Origin: Croceibacterium sp. TMG7-5b_MA50
Lineage (GTDB): Bacteria > Pseudomonadota > Alphaproteobacteria > Sphingomonadales > Sphingomonadaceae
Reading direction: 5' to 3'
Length of the DNA stretch: 64,000 bases
Assembly: GCF_039830145.1 (NCBI RefSeq)
Contig: NZ_CP156082.1
Location: 2,746,001 to 2,810,000, forward strand
Shown here: positions 41,481 through 50,447 of the stretch, one piece after another
Position numbering within the stretch: position 1 is the stretch's first letter
Layout of the letters: the number at the start of each line of letters is the position of its first letter
Position numbers and translations under genes: made by a program
The notes under the pieces: generated by a model
The model's input: only the letters and a program-made list of their open reading frames with translations
Database searches by the model: none
Told to the model about the DNA's origin: nothing

Positions 41481-44400
41481 TCAAAGGGTGGCCAGCAGGG
41501 TCGCATTTCCGCCTGCTGCCGTCGTATCGACGGTGGTCACCCGCTCCGTGGCGAAGCGGGCTACATAATGCGGCCCGCCTGCCTTGGGTCCGGTACCGGA
41601 CAGACCTTCCCCGCCGAATGGCTGACTGCCGACGACTGCGCCGATCTGGTTGCGATTGACGTAGAAATTACCGACACGCGCGCGTGCCTCCACCAATCGG
41701 CGGTTCGCCTCGATCCGGCTGTGCAGCCCCAAGGTCAGGCCGAAACCGGTGGCGTTGATCTGGTCCACCACCTGCGCCAACTCGCCGGCGCGAAAGCGGG
41801 CGACGTGCAGGATCGGACCGAAATTCTCCGCCTGTAGGTCGCCGATCGCCTCAATCTCCACGATCGCGGGCGCGACATAGCTGCCATTCGCGCACGGTCC
41901 GGGCAGCATGGCCTGCCACACATTGCGGCCGGCGGCGCGCATCTCCGCCAAGTGATCGGACAGCTGGCCCTGGGCCTGCCGGTCGATCACGGGGCCGACG
42001 TCGGTGGCAAGCTCCGCCGGATCGCCGATCACCAGCGCATCGAACGCGCCGCGGATCATTGCCAGCATCGGTTCGGCCACATCCTCCTGCAGGTACAGGA
42101 CGCGCAATGCGCTGCAGCGTTGCCCCGCGCTCTGGAATGCGGAAGCGATCACGTCACGCGCGACCTGTTCGGGCAGGGCGGAGCTATCGACGATCAGGGC
42201 GTTCTGTCCGCCGGTCTCGGCGATGAATTGCCCGATCGGGCCGGGCCGCATGGCCAAGGCACGGTTGATCGCCTGCGCCGTGGCGGTCGAGCCGGTGAAG
42301 GCGACCCCGGCGACGCGCGGATCGCCTGTCAGCATGCCGCCCACCCGCCCGTCACCGGGCGCCAGTTGCAGCACGTCGTCCGGGATGCCGGCCGCATGGC
42401 ACAGCTGCACCGCGAAGCCCGCGATCAGCGGGGTTTGCTCCGCCGGCTTGGCGATCACGCTGTTGCCCGCAGCCAGCGCAGCGGCGGCGGGGCCGATGAA
42501 GATCGCCAACGGAAAGTTCCACGGGCTGATGGTGACGAACAGGCCACGACCATGCAGCCGCAGGCGGTTTTCCTCCCCCGTCGGACCGGGCAGGGGTAGG
42601 CCGGGGCCGCTGAAATGACGGCGCGCCTCCCCGGCGTAATAGCGCAAGAAATCCACCGCCTCGCGCAGTTCCAGCACCGCATCAGGCAGCGTCTTGCCCG
42701 CTTCGCGCCGGCACAGCTCCAGGATCTCGTCCGTGTGTTCCTCGAACAGGTCGGCCGCCCGGTCGAGCAGTTGGGCACGGTGCGCGCCGCCAGCCGCGTC
42801 CCACGCACCCTGTGCCGCGACGCCGCGTGCCAGCATGGCATCGACATCCTCCGCCTCCGCCTCCAGCACGTGGCCGACCAGCGCGCCGTCATGCGGGCTC
42901 ATCACCGGCCGGGTGCGCTCGCCCGCGCCGGAACCGTCGACCAGCACCGTCGGCGTCGCCGCCCATTCACGGCTATCAAGCGCGGCAAGGCGGTCCAGCA
43001 GTGGGCGCCGCACCAACGGGTCGGCGAGATCGACACCCGCCGAATTGCGTCGGCCGGGAAAAATGTCGCCAGGCAGCGGGATCGACGGATTGCGCTGCGG
43101 CACCAGCGCCACCAGCTCCGCCACGGGGTCGGTCGCCAGGTCCGCTGCGGGGATGCCGGCATCGGCCATGCGGTTGACGAAGGAAGAATTGGCGCCGTTC
43201 TCCAGCAGTCGGCGCACCAGGTAGGCGAGCAGTTCCTTGTGCCCGCCCACCGGCGCGTAAATGCGGACCCGACGGGTGTGGCCTTCTGCGGCAAGGGCTG
43301 AATACACATCCTCCCCCATGCCGTGCAGCCGCTGGAACTCGAATTCGGGGCTGCCCTGTTCCCGCGCCAGCGCCTCGATCGCGCCGATCGTGTAGGCGTT
43401 GTGCGTCGCGAATGCGGGATACAGCACGTCGGCCGCTGCCAGCAGCCGGCCGGCACAGGCGAGATACGACACATCGGTCGCGATCTTGCGGGTGAATACC
43501 GGGTAATCGGGGAAGCCGCCCACCTGACTGGCTTTCACCTCCGCATCCCAATACGCGCCCTTGACCAGGCGCACCATCAGCCGGCGCCCATGCGCGCGGG
43601 CGAGCCGCGCGACCCAGTCGCACAGCGGCACGGCGCGCTTCTGGTAGGCCTGCAGCGCCAGACCGAAGCCTTCCCAACGGCGACCGTCCGCGCGCGTGAA
43701 CAGCACGTCGTCCGTCACCAGTTCTTCAATGATGTCGAGGCTCAGCTCCAGCCGCTCCGCCTCCTCCGCATCGACGGTGAAGTGGATGTCCGCATCGCGC
43801 GCCGCGATGGCCAGTTCGCGCACGATCGGCACCAGCGCGGTTCGCGCCGCCTCCGCATGGAGGTAGTCATAGCGCGTATAGAGTGCCGACAGCTTGACCG
43901 AGATGCCGGGGCTATCAGCGACGCCCGCGCCGCTCTCGCGCGCCAGTCGGCGAATGGCACCGAAATAGCTGGCGCGGTATCGTTCGGCATCGGCGAAGGT
44001 CATCGCCGCTTCGCCCAGCATGTCGAAGCTGTGGGTCAGGCCACGGCGCCGCTCGGGCTCCGCGCGCTTCAGCGCTTCGTCCATGTCGCGGCCGAACACG
44101 AACTGCCCGCCCAGGATGCGCATCGCCTGCAGGGTGGCCTGGCGGATCACCGGTTCGCCCAGCCGTCCGACCGCGCGCCGCAGCGAATTGGCGATGCCCG
44201 CTGCCGCCTGGCTGCCGCGCAGCACCTGCCCCGTCAGCATCAGGCTGAAGGTCGCCGCGTTGACGAAGGTGGAGGAGGACTCACCCAGATGCTCCGCCCA
44301 GTCAATGCCGGCCAGCTTGTCGTGGATCAGCGCATCAGCCGTCTCCGGATCGGGCACCCGCAGTAGCGCCTCCGCCAGGCACATCAGCGCGATCCCCTCC

Positions 44401-44645
44401 TGCGTCCCGAGGCCGTAGCTCTGCAGGAAGGCATCGAGACCGCTGGCCTTACGGGCGCGCGCACCCTCGATCAGGCGGATGGCGAGGGCGCGCGCCTCAC
44501 CATGCAGTGCCCGCGCGGGCGCCGCCTCCCGCAGGCGATCGGCGATGCAGGAGGTCTCTTCCTGGCGGTAGGCGGTGCGGAGCGCGGAACGGTCGATCAT
44601 TGCGCGCCCTTGGACCTGCCGCAATCGCGCTGCAAGAGGTTGCAT
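41481..44645 (-). CDS. putA: Bifunctional proline dehydrogenase / L-glutamate-gamma-semialdehyde dehydrogenase
   Basis: A 1054-residue enzyme that oxidises proline to glutamate in two steps, with the intermediate channelled between sites. The FAD-binding PRODH barrel covers about 100-480 (GRRLMVRLVKGAYWDAEVK). The NAD-dependent aldehyde dehydrogenase domain covers about 540-1030, with the catalytic Cys C844 in SAGQRCSALRV and the Glu in IAETGGQNALIVD. There is no ribbon-helix-helix DNA-binding domain at the N terminus, so this is a non-regulatory PutA. ATG 44645 has AAGGA upstream; ATG 44600 (MIDRSALRTAY) is also possible. It starts 12 bp after the aldehyde oxidoreductase large subunit. Confidence 0.94.
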   Translation of the reverse strand: MQPLAARLRQVQGRAMIDRSALRTAYRQEETSCIADRLREAAPARALHGEARALAIRLIEGARARKASGLDAFLQSYGLGTQEGIALMCLAEALLRVPDPETADALIHDKLAGIDWAEHLGESSSTFVNAATFSLMLTGQVLRGSQAAAGIANSLRRAVGRLGEPVIRQATLQAMRILGGQFVFGRDMDEALKRAEPERRRGLTHSFDMLGEAAMTFADAERYRASYFGAIRRLARESGAGVADSPGISVKLSALYTRYDYLHAEAARTALVPIVRELAIAARDADIHFTVDAEEAERLELSLDIIEELVTDDVLFTRADGRRWEGFGLALQAYQKRAVPLCDWVARLARAHGRRLMVRLVKGAYWDAEVKASQVGGFPDYPVFTRKIATDVSYLACAGRLLAAADVLYPAFATHNAYTIGAIEALAREQGSPEFEFQRLHGMGEDVYSALAAEGHTRRVRIYAPVGGHKELLAYLVRRLLENGANSSFVNRMADAGIPAADLATDPVAELVALVPQRNPSIPLPGDIFPGRRNSAGVDLADPLVRRPLLDRLAALDSREWAATPTVLVDGSGAGERTRPVMSPHDGALVGHVLEAEAEDVDAMLARGVAAQGAWDAAGGAHRAQLLDRAADLFEEHTDEILELCRREAGKTLPDAVLELREAVDFLRYYAGEARRHFSGPGLPLPGPTGEENRLRLHGRGLFVTISPWNFPLAIFIGPAAAALAAGNSVIAKPAEQTPLIAGFAVQLCHAAGIPDDVLQLAPGDGRVGGMLTGDPRVAGVAFTGSTATAQAINRALAMRPGPIGQFIAETGGQNALIVDSSALPEQVARDVIASAFQSAGQRCSALRVLYLQEDVAEPMLAMIRGAFDALVIGDPAELATDVGPVIDRQAQGQLSDHLAEMRAAGRNVWQAMLPGPCANGSYVAPAIVEIEAIGDLQAENFGPILHVARFRAGELAQVVDQINATGFGLTLGLHSRIEANRRLVEARARVGNFYVNRNQIGAVVGSQPFGGEGLSGTGPKAGGPHYVARFATERVTTVDTTAAGGNATLLATL

Positions 44646-44657
44646 TTGTTCCTTGTC

Positions 44658-47003
44658 TTAGAGCAGCTTGTCCAACGTGATCGGTAGGTCACGGACCCGT
44701 TTGCCGGTGGCGTTGTAGATTGCGTTGGCAACGGCTGCGCCCACCCCGGTGATGCCGATCTCCCCCACGCCATGCGCACCCATCGGGCTGTGCGGATCGG
44801 GGATGTCAGTCCAGATCACCTCGATTGGCGGCACGTCCATGTGCACGGGGACATGATATTCCGCCAGGCTGGGGTTCATGATCCGCCCGGTGCGTGGATC
44901 GACCTCCGTCTCCTCCATCAGCGCCAGGCCCAGCCCCATGATGATCCCGCCGCGGAACTGGCTGCTGGCGGTCTTGGGATTGAGCACGCGGCCCACATCG
45001 AAACTGCCGAGCACGCGGCTGACGCGCGGCTCCCCTGTTATGGCGTTGACCCGCACCTCGCAGAAGATGGCCGAATGGCTGTGCATCGACCAGTGCATCG
45101 TCTCCATCGGCGGTGATGATGATGCCTCCACGCTGACCTCTTCCCGACCGGCACGGGCGAGGATGGACGCATAGCTTTCGTGGCGAGCGGGATCGCTTAG
45201 CGCGGCAAGCCCGCCCTCGAACCCGCCGACCTCCTCCACCGTCAGTCCGGCGAGGGGGGAATCATTGCCGGCCAGCTTCAGCAGTTCGGTCACCAGCGCC
45301 TTGTGCGCGGCGATCACCGCCGCGCCGATCGAGGCGGTCTGCTGCGATCCGCCAGCCAGCACTTCGCCCGGCAGCGTGTTGTCGCCATAACGGAAGTCCA
45401 CTCTGTCCATCGGCAGGCCCAGCCGGTCGGCGGCGACCTGCGTCTGCACGGTGCTGGTGCCCATGCCCATCTCGTGCGCGGCGATGTCCACCTGCACCGC
45501 GCCATCACGCCGCAGCGTCATGCGCGCCGCGCCGCCGGGCATCCGGTAATAAGGGTAGGTGCCGCCCGCGCAGCCGATGCCGACCAGCCATTCGCCTTCG
45601 CGCCGGATACCGGGCGCCTGCCGCCGGTCCCATCCGAAGGCGGCGGCGCCGCTGCGCCACATCGTTTCGGTCTCCCGCATGGAGAAGGGCAGACCCTTCA
45701 ATGGGTCCTTCTCCGGCTCGTTCTTCAGGCGCAGCTCGATCGGGTCCATGCCCAGCCGTTCGGCGAGTTCATCCAGCGCGATCTCCGTCGCGACCGTACC
45801 CACGGCTTCGCCCGGCGCGCGCATGAAGATGTTGCTGATGACGTCCAGTTCGACATGCTGCACGTCCAGCAGCATCGTCTCCGGCCCGTACATCGACATG
45901 CTGGCCAGGATAAATGGTTCGGGCATGGCGCCATGACCGGGCTGCAGCGTAGTGCCGGTATGGATCATGGCGGTGATCCGCCCGTCCTCCGTCGCACCCA
46001 GCGCCACGCGCTGTTCCGTTGGCGCGCGGCCTCCCACCAGGCGATACACGCCCTCCCGGCTCAGCGTGATGCGCACCGGGCGGCCCGCCAGCTTCGCCGC
46101 GGCGGCGCCCAGCACATGGTGGTGCCACATGCCCTTGCTGCCGAAACCGCCCCCCACGAACGGGCTGGTGACGCGGACCTGCGCCTCCTCCAGTCCGAAG
46201 ATCTGGGCCATGCTCCAGGCGGTGTTGTCGACCATCTGCGTGGTGTCGTGCAGCCGCAGGATCTCCCGCCCATCCGCATCCTCCTGCCACGCGAGCGTCA
46301 CCGCGTGGAGTTCGATCGGATTGTGGCTGTGCGGCGGCGTGGCGTAGGTGTGATCGACCTTTACCGGCGCGGCGGCGAACGCCGCCTCCGCATCGCCGAC
46401 AGCGGCGTGCAGCGGGTGGCCCATGAACTGGCTGGGGATGGTGCCGCTCGCCTTCGCCTCGTCGAAGGAGGTCTTCGCCTCCTCCACCTCGTAAGTGACG
46501 GCGATCAGCGATTTCGCATGGTCGGCCTGTTCCTGCGTCTCTGCCAGGACCAGCGCCACTGGCTCCCCGTTCCAGTGGATGCGGGCGTCCTGCATGATCG
46601 GCGAACTGTCGCCCATGCCCGCCTTCGCGGCGGTCATGAACAATGGCGGGTCCTTCAGCCGCGGCGCATTGCGATGCGTCATCACCAGGATCACGCCGGG
46701 CGCCGCCTCCGCCGCCACGGTATCGATGCTGGCGATCCGGCCCCTGGCGATGGTGCTGTAGGAAAGCGCGGCGTAGCACATGCCCTCCAGCGCGAACTCG
46801 GCGGCGAAGGTCGCCTGCCCGGCCACCTTCTGTGGTCCATCCAGCCGGCTGACCGGCTGCCCGATATGGCCATGCTGGCGGCGGATCAGCGGATCGGGCT
46901 GGCCCCCCGGCACCCAGCTGTCGGGCGCCAAGGCAACCGCTTTCTCCATCACGCCGCTGACCGCGCCCTGCACCACTTGCTTGGCATCACCCAGAATGCT
47001 CAT
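44658..47003 (-). CDS. paoC: Aldehyde oxidoreductase molybdopterin-binding subunit, PaoC-like
   Basis: A 781-residue catalytic subunit of a PaoABC-type (YagTSR) aldehyde oxidoreductase of the xanthine oxidase family, oxidising aldehydes to acids at a molybdopterin cofactor. The N-terminal domain ([18 protein letters not shown]) is followed by the Moco-binding region [18 protein letters not shown] and [20 protein letters not shown]. The catalytic Glu is E748 in [12 protein letters not shown]. Its start overlaps the FAD subunit stop by 4 bp. putA follows 12 bp downstream. No dedicated XdhC/PaoD maturation factor is nearby. Substrate unknown; aromatic or aliphatic aldehydes are typical. Confidence 0.9.
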   Translation of the reverse strand: MSILGDAKQVVQGAVSGVMEKAVALAPDSWVPGGQPDPLIRRQHGHIGQPVSRLDGPQKVAGQATFAAEFALEGMCYAALSYSTIARGRIASIDTVAAEAAPGVILVMTHRNAPRLKDPPLFMTAAKAGMGDSSPIMQDARIHWNGEPVALVLAETQEQADHAKSLIAVTYEVEEAKTSFDEAKASGTIPSQFMGHPLHAAVGDAEAAFAAAPVKVDHTYATPPHSHNPIELHAVTLAWQEDADGREILRLHDTTQMVDNTAWSMAQIFGLEEAQVRVTSPFVGGGFGSKGMWHHHVLGAAAAKLAGRPVRITLSREGVYRLVGGRAPTEQRVALGATEDGRITAMIHTGTTLQPGHGAMPEPFILASMSMYGPETMLLDVQHVELDVISNIFMRAPGEAVGTVATEIALDELAERLGMDPIELRLKNEPEKDPLKGLPFSMRETETMWRSGAAAFGWDRRQAPGIRREGEWLVGIGCAGGTYPYYRMPGGAARMTLRRDGAVQVDIAAHEMGMGTSTVQTQVAADRLGLPMDRVDFRYGDNTLPGEVLAGGSQQTASIGAAVIAAHKALVTELLKLAGNDSPLAGLTVEEVGGFEGGLAALSDPARHESYASILARAGREEVSVEASSSPPMETMHWSMHSHSAIFCEVRVNAITGEPRVSRVLGSFDVGRVLNPKTASSQFRGGIIMGLGLALMEETEVDPRTGRIMNPSLAEYHVPVHMDVPPIEVIWTDIPDPHSPMGAHGVGEIGITGVGAAVANAIYNATGKRVRDLPITLDKLL

Positions 47004-47982
47004 TGTCCGTTCTCCGCAAGGTCGGCCAGCGTCGCAGCGATGGTCCGCCGGGCAAGTTCGATCTTGAAGGCGTTATCGGCCAGCGGCCGCGCCGCGGCGA
47101 GTTCCGCGTCGGCCGCTGCCAGAAAGGTTTCCTCGCTGGCGCTGCGGCCTACCAGGTGCCCTTCCGCGACGCGGCAGCGCCATGGTCGGTGCGCGACGCC
47201 GCCCAGCGCCAGCCGCACACCGGAGACGAGGCCGTGCTCCACCTCAAGCGCGGCAGCGACGGAGACCAGCGCGAAGGCATAGCTCGCCCGGTCGCGCACC
47301 TTGCGATAGGTGGACCGGGCCGCCAGCGGAGAGGATGGCAGGGTGATAGCGGTGATCAGCTCGCCCGGCTGCAGCACGGTCTCGATATGCGGGGTGTCGC
47401 CTGGCAGCAGGTGGAAATCGGCCAGCTCCACGCTGCGCGGCCCCGTTGGCCCGTCCAGTTCCACGCTGGCGTCCAGCGCCGCGAGCGCGACGCACATGTC
47501 CGATGGATGCGTGGCGATGCAGGCGTCGGACGCGCCCAGGATCGCGTGGCCGCGGTGGAACCCGCCGATTGCATCGCAACCCTGCCCCGACTGGCGTTTG
47601 TTGCAGCGCGACCCTTCGTTGTCGTAGAAATAGGTGCAGCGGGTGCGCTGCAGCAGGTTGCCGCCCGCGGTTGCCATGTTGCGGATCTGTGCGGAGGCGC
47701 CGGCTACGATGGCGCGGGTCAGCACGGGGTAGCGGGTGCGGATCAGCCGGTGTTCGGCGATCGCCGTGTTCCTGGCGGCCGCGCCGATCCTGATCGAGCC
47801 GTCGGCAAGTTCTGTGATCGCCTGATCAAGCCCTGTCACATCGACCAGAGCGGCAGGCTGCTCGATCGTCTCCCGCATCAGATCGACCAGGTTCGTGCCG
47901 CCACCCAGGTAACGGGCGCCATCGGCAGTGGCGCGGGCGATCGCGGCGGCGGGATCGGCGGCGCGGGTGAAGGTGAAGGGCG

Positions 47983-47986
<4 letters not shown>
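47000..47986 (-). CDS. paoB: Aldehyde oxidoreductase FAD-binding subunit, PaoB-like
   Basis: A 328-residue subunit that carries electrons from the 2Fe-2S subunit to FAD. The PCMH-type FAD domain has [30 protein letters not shown] and a CO dehydrogenase-like C-terminal domain. A cysteine-rich insertion with C117, C128, C137 and C156 matches the extra 4Fe-4S site described in E. coli PaoB, which sets this group apart from ordinary xanthine dehydrogenases. The start at 47986 overlaps the stop of the 2Fe-2S subunit by 4 bp; a longer frame runs antisense-like through that gene and is rejected. Confidence 0.9.
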
Positions 47987-48495
<509 letters not shown>

Positions 48496-48519
48496 CGGGC
48501 GAAAGGTCCTCTGTCCCAG

Positions 48520-48541
48520 CCGGCCGAACTTTACCGGCCGG
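48520..48541. repeat. GC-rich palindrome between trxB and paoA
   Basis: A perfect 7-bp inverted repeat CCGGCCG / CGGCCGG (48520-48526 with 48535-48541, 8-nt loop) lies in the gap, 25 bp upstream of the paoA start. It has no T run on either strand, so it is not a standard terminator. It may form an mRNA stem that separates trxB from paoABC. Confidence 0.4.
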
Positions 48542-48612
48542 TACAGATTACCCAAACAGCTTAGCGGTGCAATGGTGCCCCGCGGAATCGTCCGCTGGAC
48601 GCGCGTCTCGCG

Positions 48613-49608
48613 CTATTCGGCAGGCTCCGCCTGCCGTGCCTGGGCGGCCTGTTCGTTGCGGACAAATTCCAGCGTCGCCAGGAAGCGTTCGGCATCGAGA
48701 GCCGCCATGCAGCCGCTGCCGGCGGCGGTCACCGCCTGGCGGTAGGTATGGTCGGCCACGTCGCCGCAGGCGAACACGCCGGGGCGGTTGGTCTTGGGCG
48801 TCCCCGGCTCCACCACGATGTACCCGCTGTCGTCCATCTCCAGCTTGCCCTGGAACAGGCTGGTCGAAGGCGCGTGGCCGATCGCGACAAAGGCGCCGTC
48901 GCAGTGGAAGTCGCTGAACTCGCCGGTATCGCTGTCGGCCAATACCAGATGGGTGAGGCCGCCGTTCAGCGGATCGCCTTCGAAGCTCTCGACCCGCTTG
49001 TTCCACAGCACCTTGATCTTGGGGTGGACGAACAGGCGATCCTGCAGGATCTTCTCCGCGCGCAGATCGCCGCGTCGATGGATCAGCGTCACCTCATCGG
49101 CATGGTGGGTCAGGTACAGCGCTTCTTCCACGGCGGTGTTGCCGCCGCCGATCACAGCGACCTTCTTCCCGCGATAGAAGAACCCGTCGCAGGTCGCGCA
49201 GGCGGACACGCCCTTGCCGCCCAGCGCCTGTTCCCCCGGAACGCCCAGCCACTTCGCCTGCGCGCCGGTTGCGATCACCAGCACGTCGCCGACATATTCG
49301 TCACCGCTGTCGCCCTTTGCCCGGAACGGAGGGCCGTGTTCGATGTCCACCTCCGTGATGGTGTCCCACAGCATGCGCGTGCCGACATGTTCCGCCTGGG
49401 CCTGCATCTCCTGCATGAGCCACGGCCCCTGCACCACGTCGCGGAAGCCGGGATAGTTCTCCACATCGGTGGTGATGGTCAGCTGCCCGCCGGGCTGCAG
49501 GCCCTGCACCACGATCGGCTCCATGCCCGCGCGCGCGCCATAGATGGCGGCGGTAAGTCCCGCCGGGCCACTGCCGATGATCAGCATGCGGGTGGTGTGC
49601 GTGGTCAT
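48613..49608 (-). CDS. trxB: Thioredoxin-disulfide reductase
   Basis: A 331-residue flavoenzyme that reduces thioredoxin with NADPH. The FAD-binding motif is LIIGSGPAGLTAAIYGARAG (9-28), the redox-active disulfide is C137-A-T-C140 in SACATCDGFF, and the NADPH motif is VIGGGNTAVEEALYL, followed by HRRGDLRAEK. GVFACGDVADHTYRQAVTAA near the C terminus contacts FAD. Length is standard for the low-molecular-weight enzyme. It diverges from the MarR regulator and leads the minus-strand run toward paoABC-putA. Confidence 0.95.
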   Translation of the reverse strand: MTTHTTRMLIIGSGPAGLTAAIYGARAGMEPIVVQGLQPGGQLTITTDVENYPGFRDVVQGPWLMQEMQAQAEHVGTRMLWDTITEVDIEHGPPFRAKGDSGDEYVGDVLVIATGAQAKWLGVPGEQALGGKGVSACATCDGFFYRGKKVAVIGGGNTAVEEALYLTHHADEVTLIHRRGDLRAEKILQDRLFVHPKIKVLWNKRVESFEGDPLNGGLTHLVLADSDTGEFSDFHCDGAFVAIGHAPSTSLFQGKLEMDDSGYIVVEPGTPKTNRPGVFACGDVADHTYRQAVTAAGSGCMAALDAERFLATLEFVRNEQAAQARQAEPAE

Positions 49609-49707
49609 GTACGAAATCCCGTATCCGTCCTGTGATATGCCCCGGAGGGCAGGTGGCCCCTTGTGGCCATCTGATCAAGATGCGGCCGGCCCCGATGCGT
49701 AACAGCG

Positions 49708-49734
49708 CTGGACTTGTTAGCCTTCTATGTCCAG
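49708..49734 (+). promoter_or_regulatory. Inverted repeat upstream of the MarR regulator
   Basis: CTGGAC (49708-49713) and GTCCAG (49729-49734) form a 6-bp inverted repeat with a 15-bp spacer in the trxB-marR divergent gap, 90 bp before the MarR start. It could be an operator for the MarR protein or part of the promoter region; the repeat is short, so the assignment is weak. Confidence 0.25.
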
Positions 49735-49824
49735 AGGGACGCAACGGAACAGTTGGGGATGGATGCTGCAGGTCCCGGCGCGGGTGTCGCGCCGGTGATT
49801 ATGCCGTGTGCCACTGGATCGATT

Positions 49825-50352
49825 ATGAGCGAAGACACAACCCCCCCGAACCCCTCTGCCGACACCGGCGGATCGACCTTCCCCGTCTATCGGGAAGGCG
49901 GGACCACCCCCGCCATCCGGCTGTCTATCAACCTGGTGCTGGTCGCCCGCCGTTGGCGCGCTTTGCTGGACGAGCGGTTGCGGACCATCGGGCAGAGCTC
50001 CGCCCGGATGGAAGCGATGAGCGCGATCATGAACGCGCCCGACCCCAATGCACAGATCGACATCGCCAAGCGGCTGCGCATCGAAGGCCCGACCATGACG
50101 CGCATGGTCGACACGCTGAGCCGCGACGGCCTGGTCGCACGCGAGCAGGCGCCGCATGACCGGCGGACCAACTACCTCAGCATCACGGACGAGGGGCTGG
50201 CCGCGCTAGAGCAGATCTTCGCCGTGGCGGACCCGATGCGCGACCGGATGTTCGCCGGTTTTTCGGAGGCCGAGATCGCCACGCTGAACGAGCAGTTGCA
50301 GTTGATGCTGGCCCGCCTGGATGAAGGGCTGCCGGCAGGCGAGCCCGAATAA
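49825..50352 (+). CDS. MarR-family transcriptional regulator
   Basis: A 175-residue winged-helix regulator. An N-terminal tail of about 30 residues (Thr/Pro/Ser-rich) precedes the MarR fold: helices (LSINLVLVARRWRALLDERL), a recognition region IAKRLRIEGPTMTRMVDTLS, and the wing DGLVAREQAPHDRRTNYLSI. The start at ATG 49825 is chosen because upstream codons look like non-coding sequence. It sits between trxB (divergent) and glgE (downstream, 95 bp). Members usually repress neighbouring genes and respond to phenolic or oxidative signals; the target here is unknown. Confidence 0.85.
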   Translation: MSEDTTPPNPSADTGGSTFPVYREGGTTPAIRLSINLVLVARRWRALLDERLRTIGQSSARMEAMSAIMNAPDPNAQIDIAKRLRIEGPTMTRMVDTLSRDGLVAREQAPHDRRTNYLSITDEGLAALEQIFAVADPMRDRMFAGFSEAEIATLNEQLQLMLARLDEGLPAGEPE

Positions 50353-50383
50353 CGCCCACATCGTCGGCGTCGGGCAGAGGGCC

Positions 50384-50409
50384 GGAACGATGGCGGCAGG
50401 CGGATTGTT
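50384..50409 (+). promoter_or_regulatory. EcfG (general stress sigma) type promoter candidate of the glgE operon
   Basis: GGAAC (50384-50388), a 17-bp spacer and TGTT (50406-50409) match the alphaproteobacterial EcfG consensus GGAAC-N16/17-cGTT except for T in place of C. The motif ends 39 bp before the glgE ATG, so transcription would begin within about 35 nt of it. Trehalose/glucan synthesis is a stress-protection function, which fits. Confidence 0.55.
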
Positions 50410-50447
50410 TGGAGCCAGACACCGCCTGACCCACTTTCCGGGAGACA

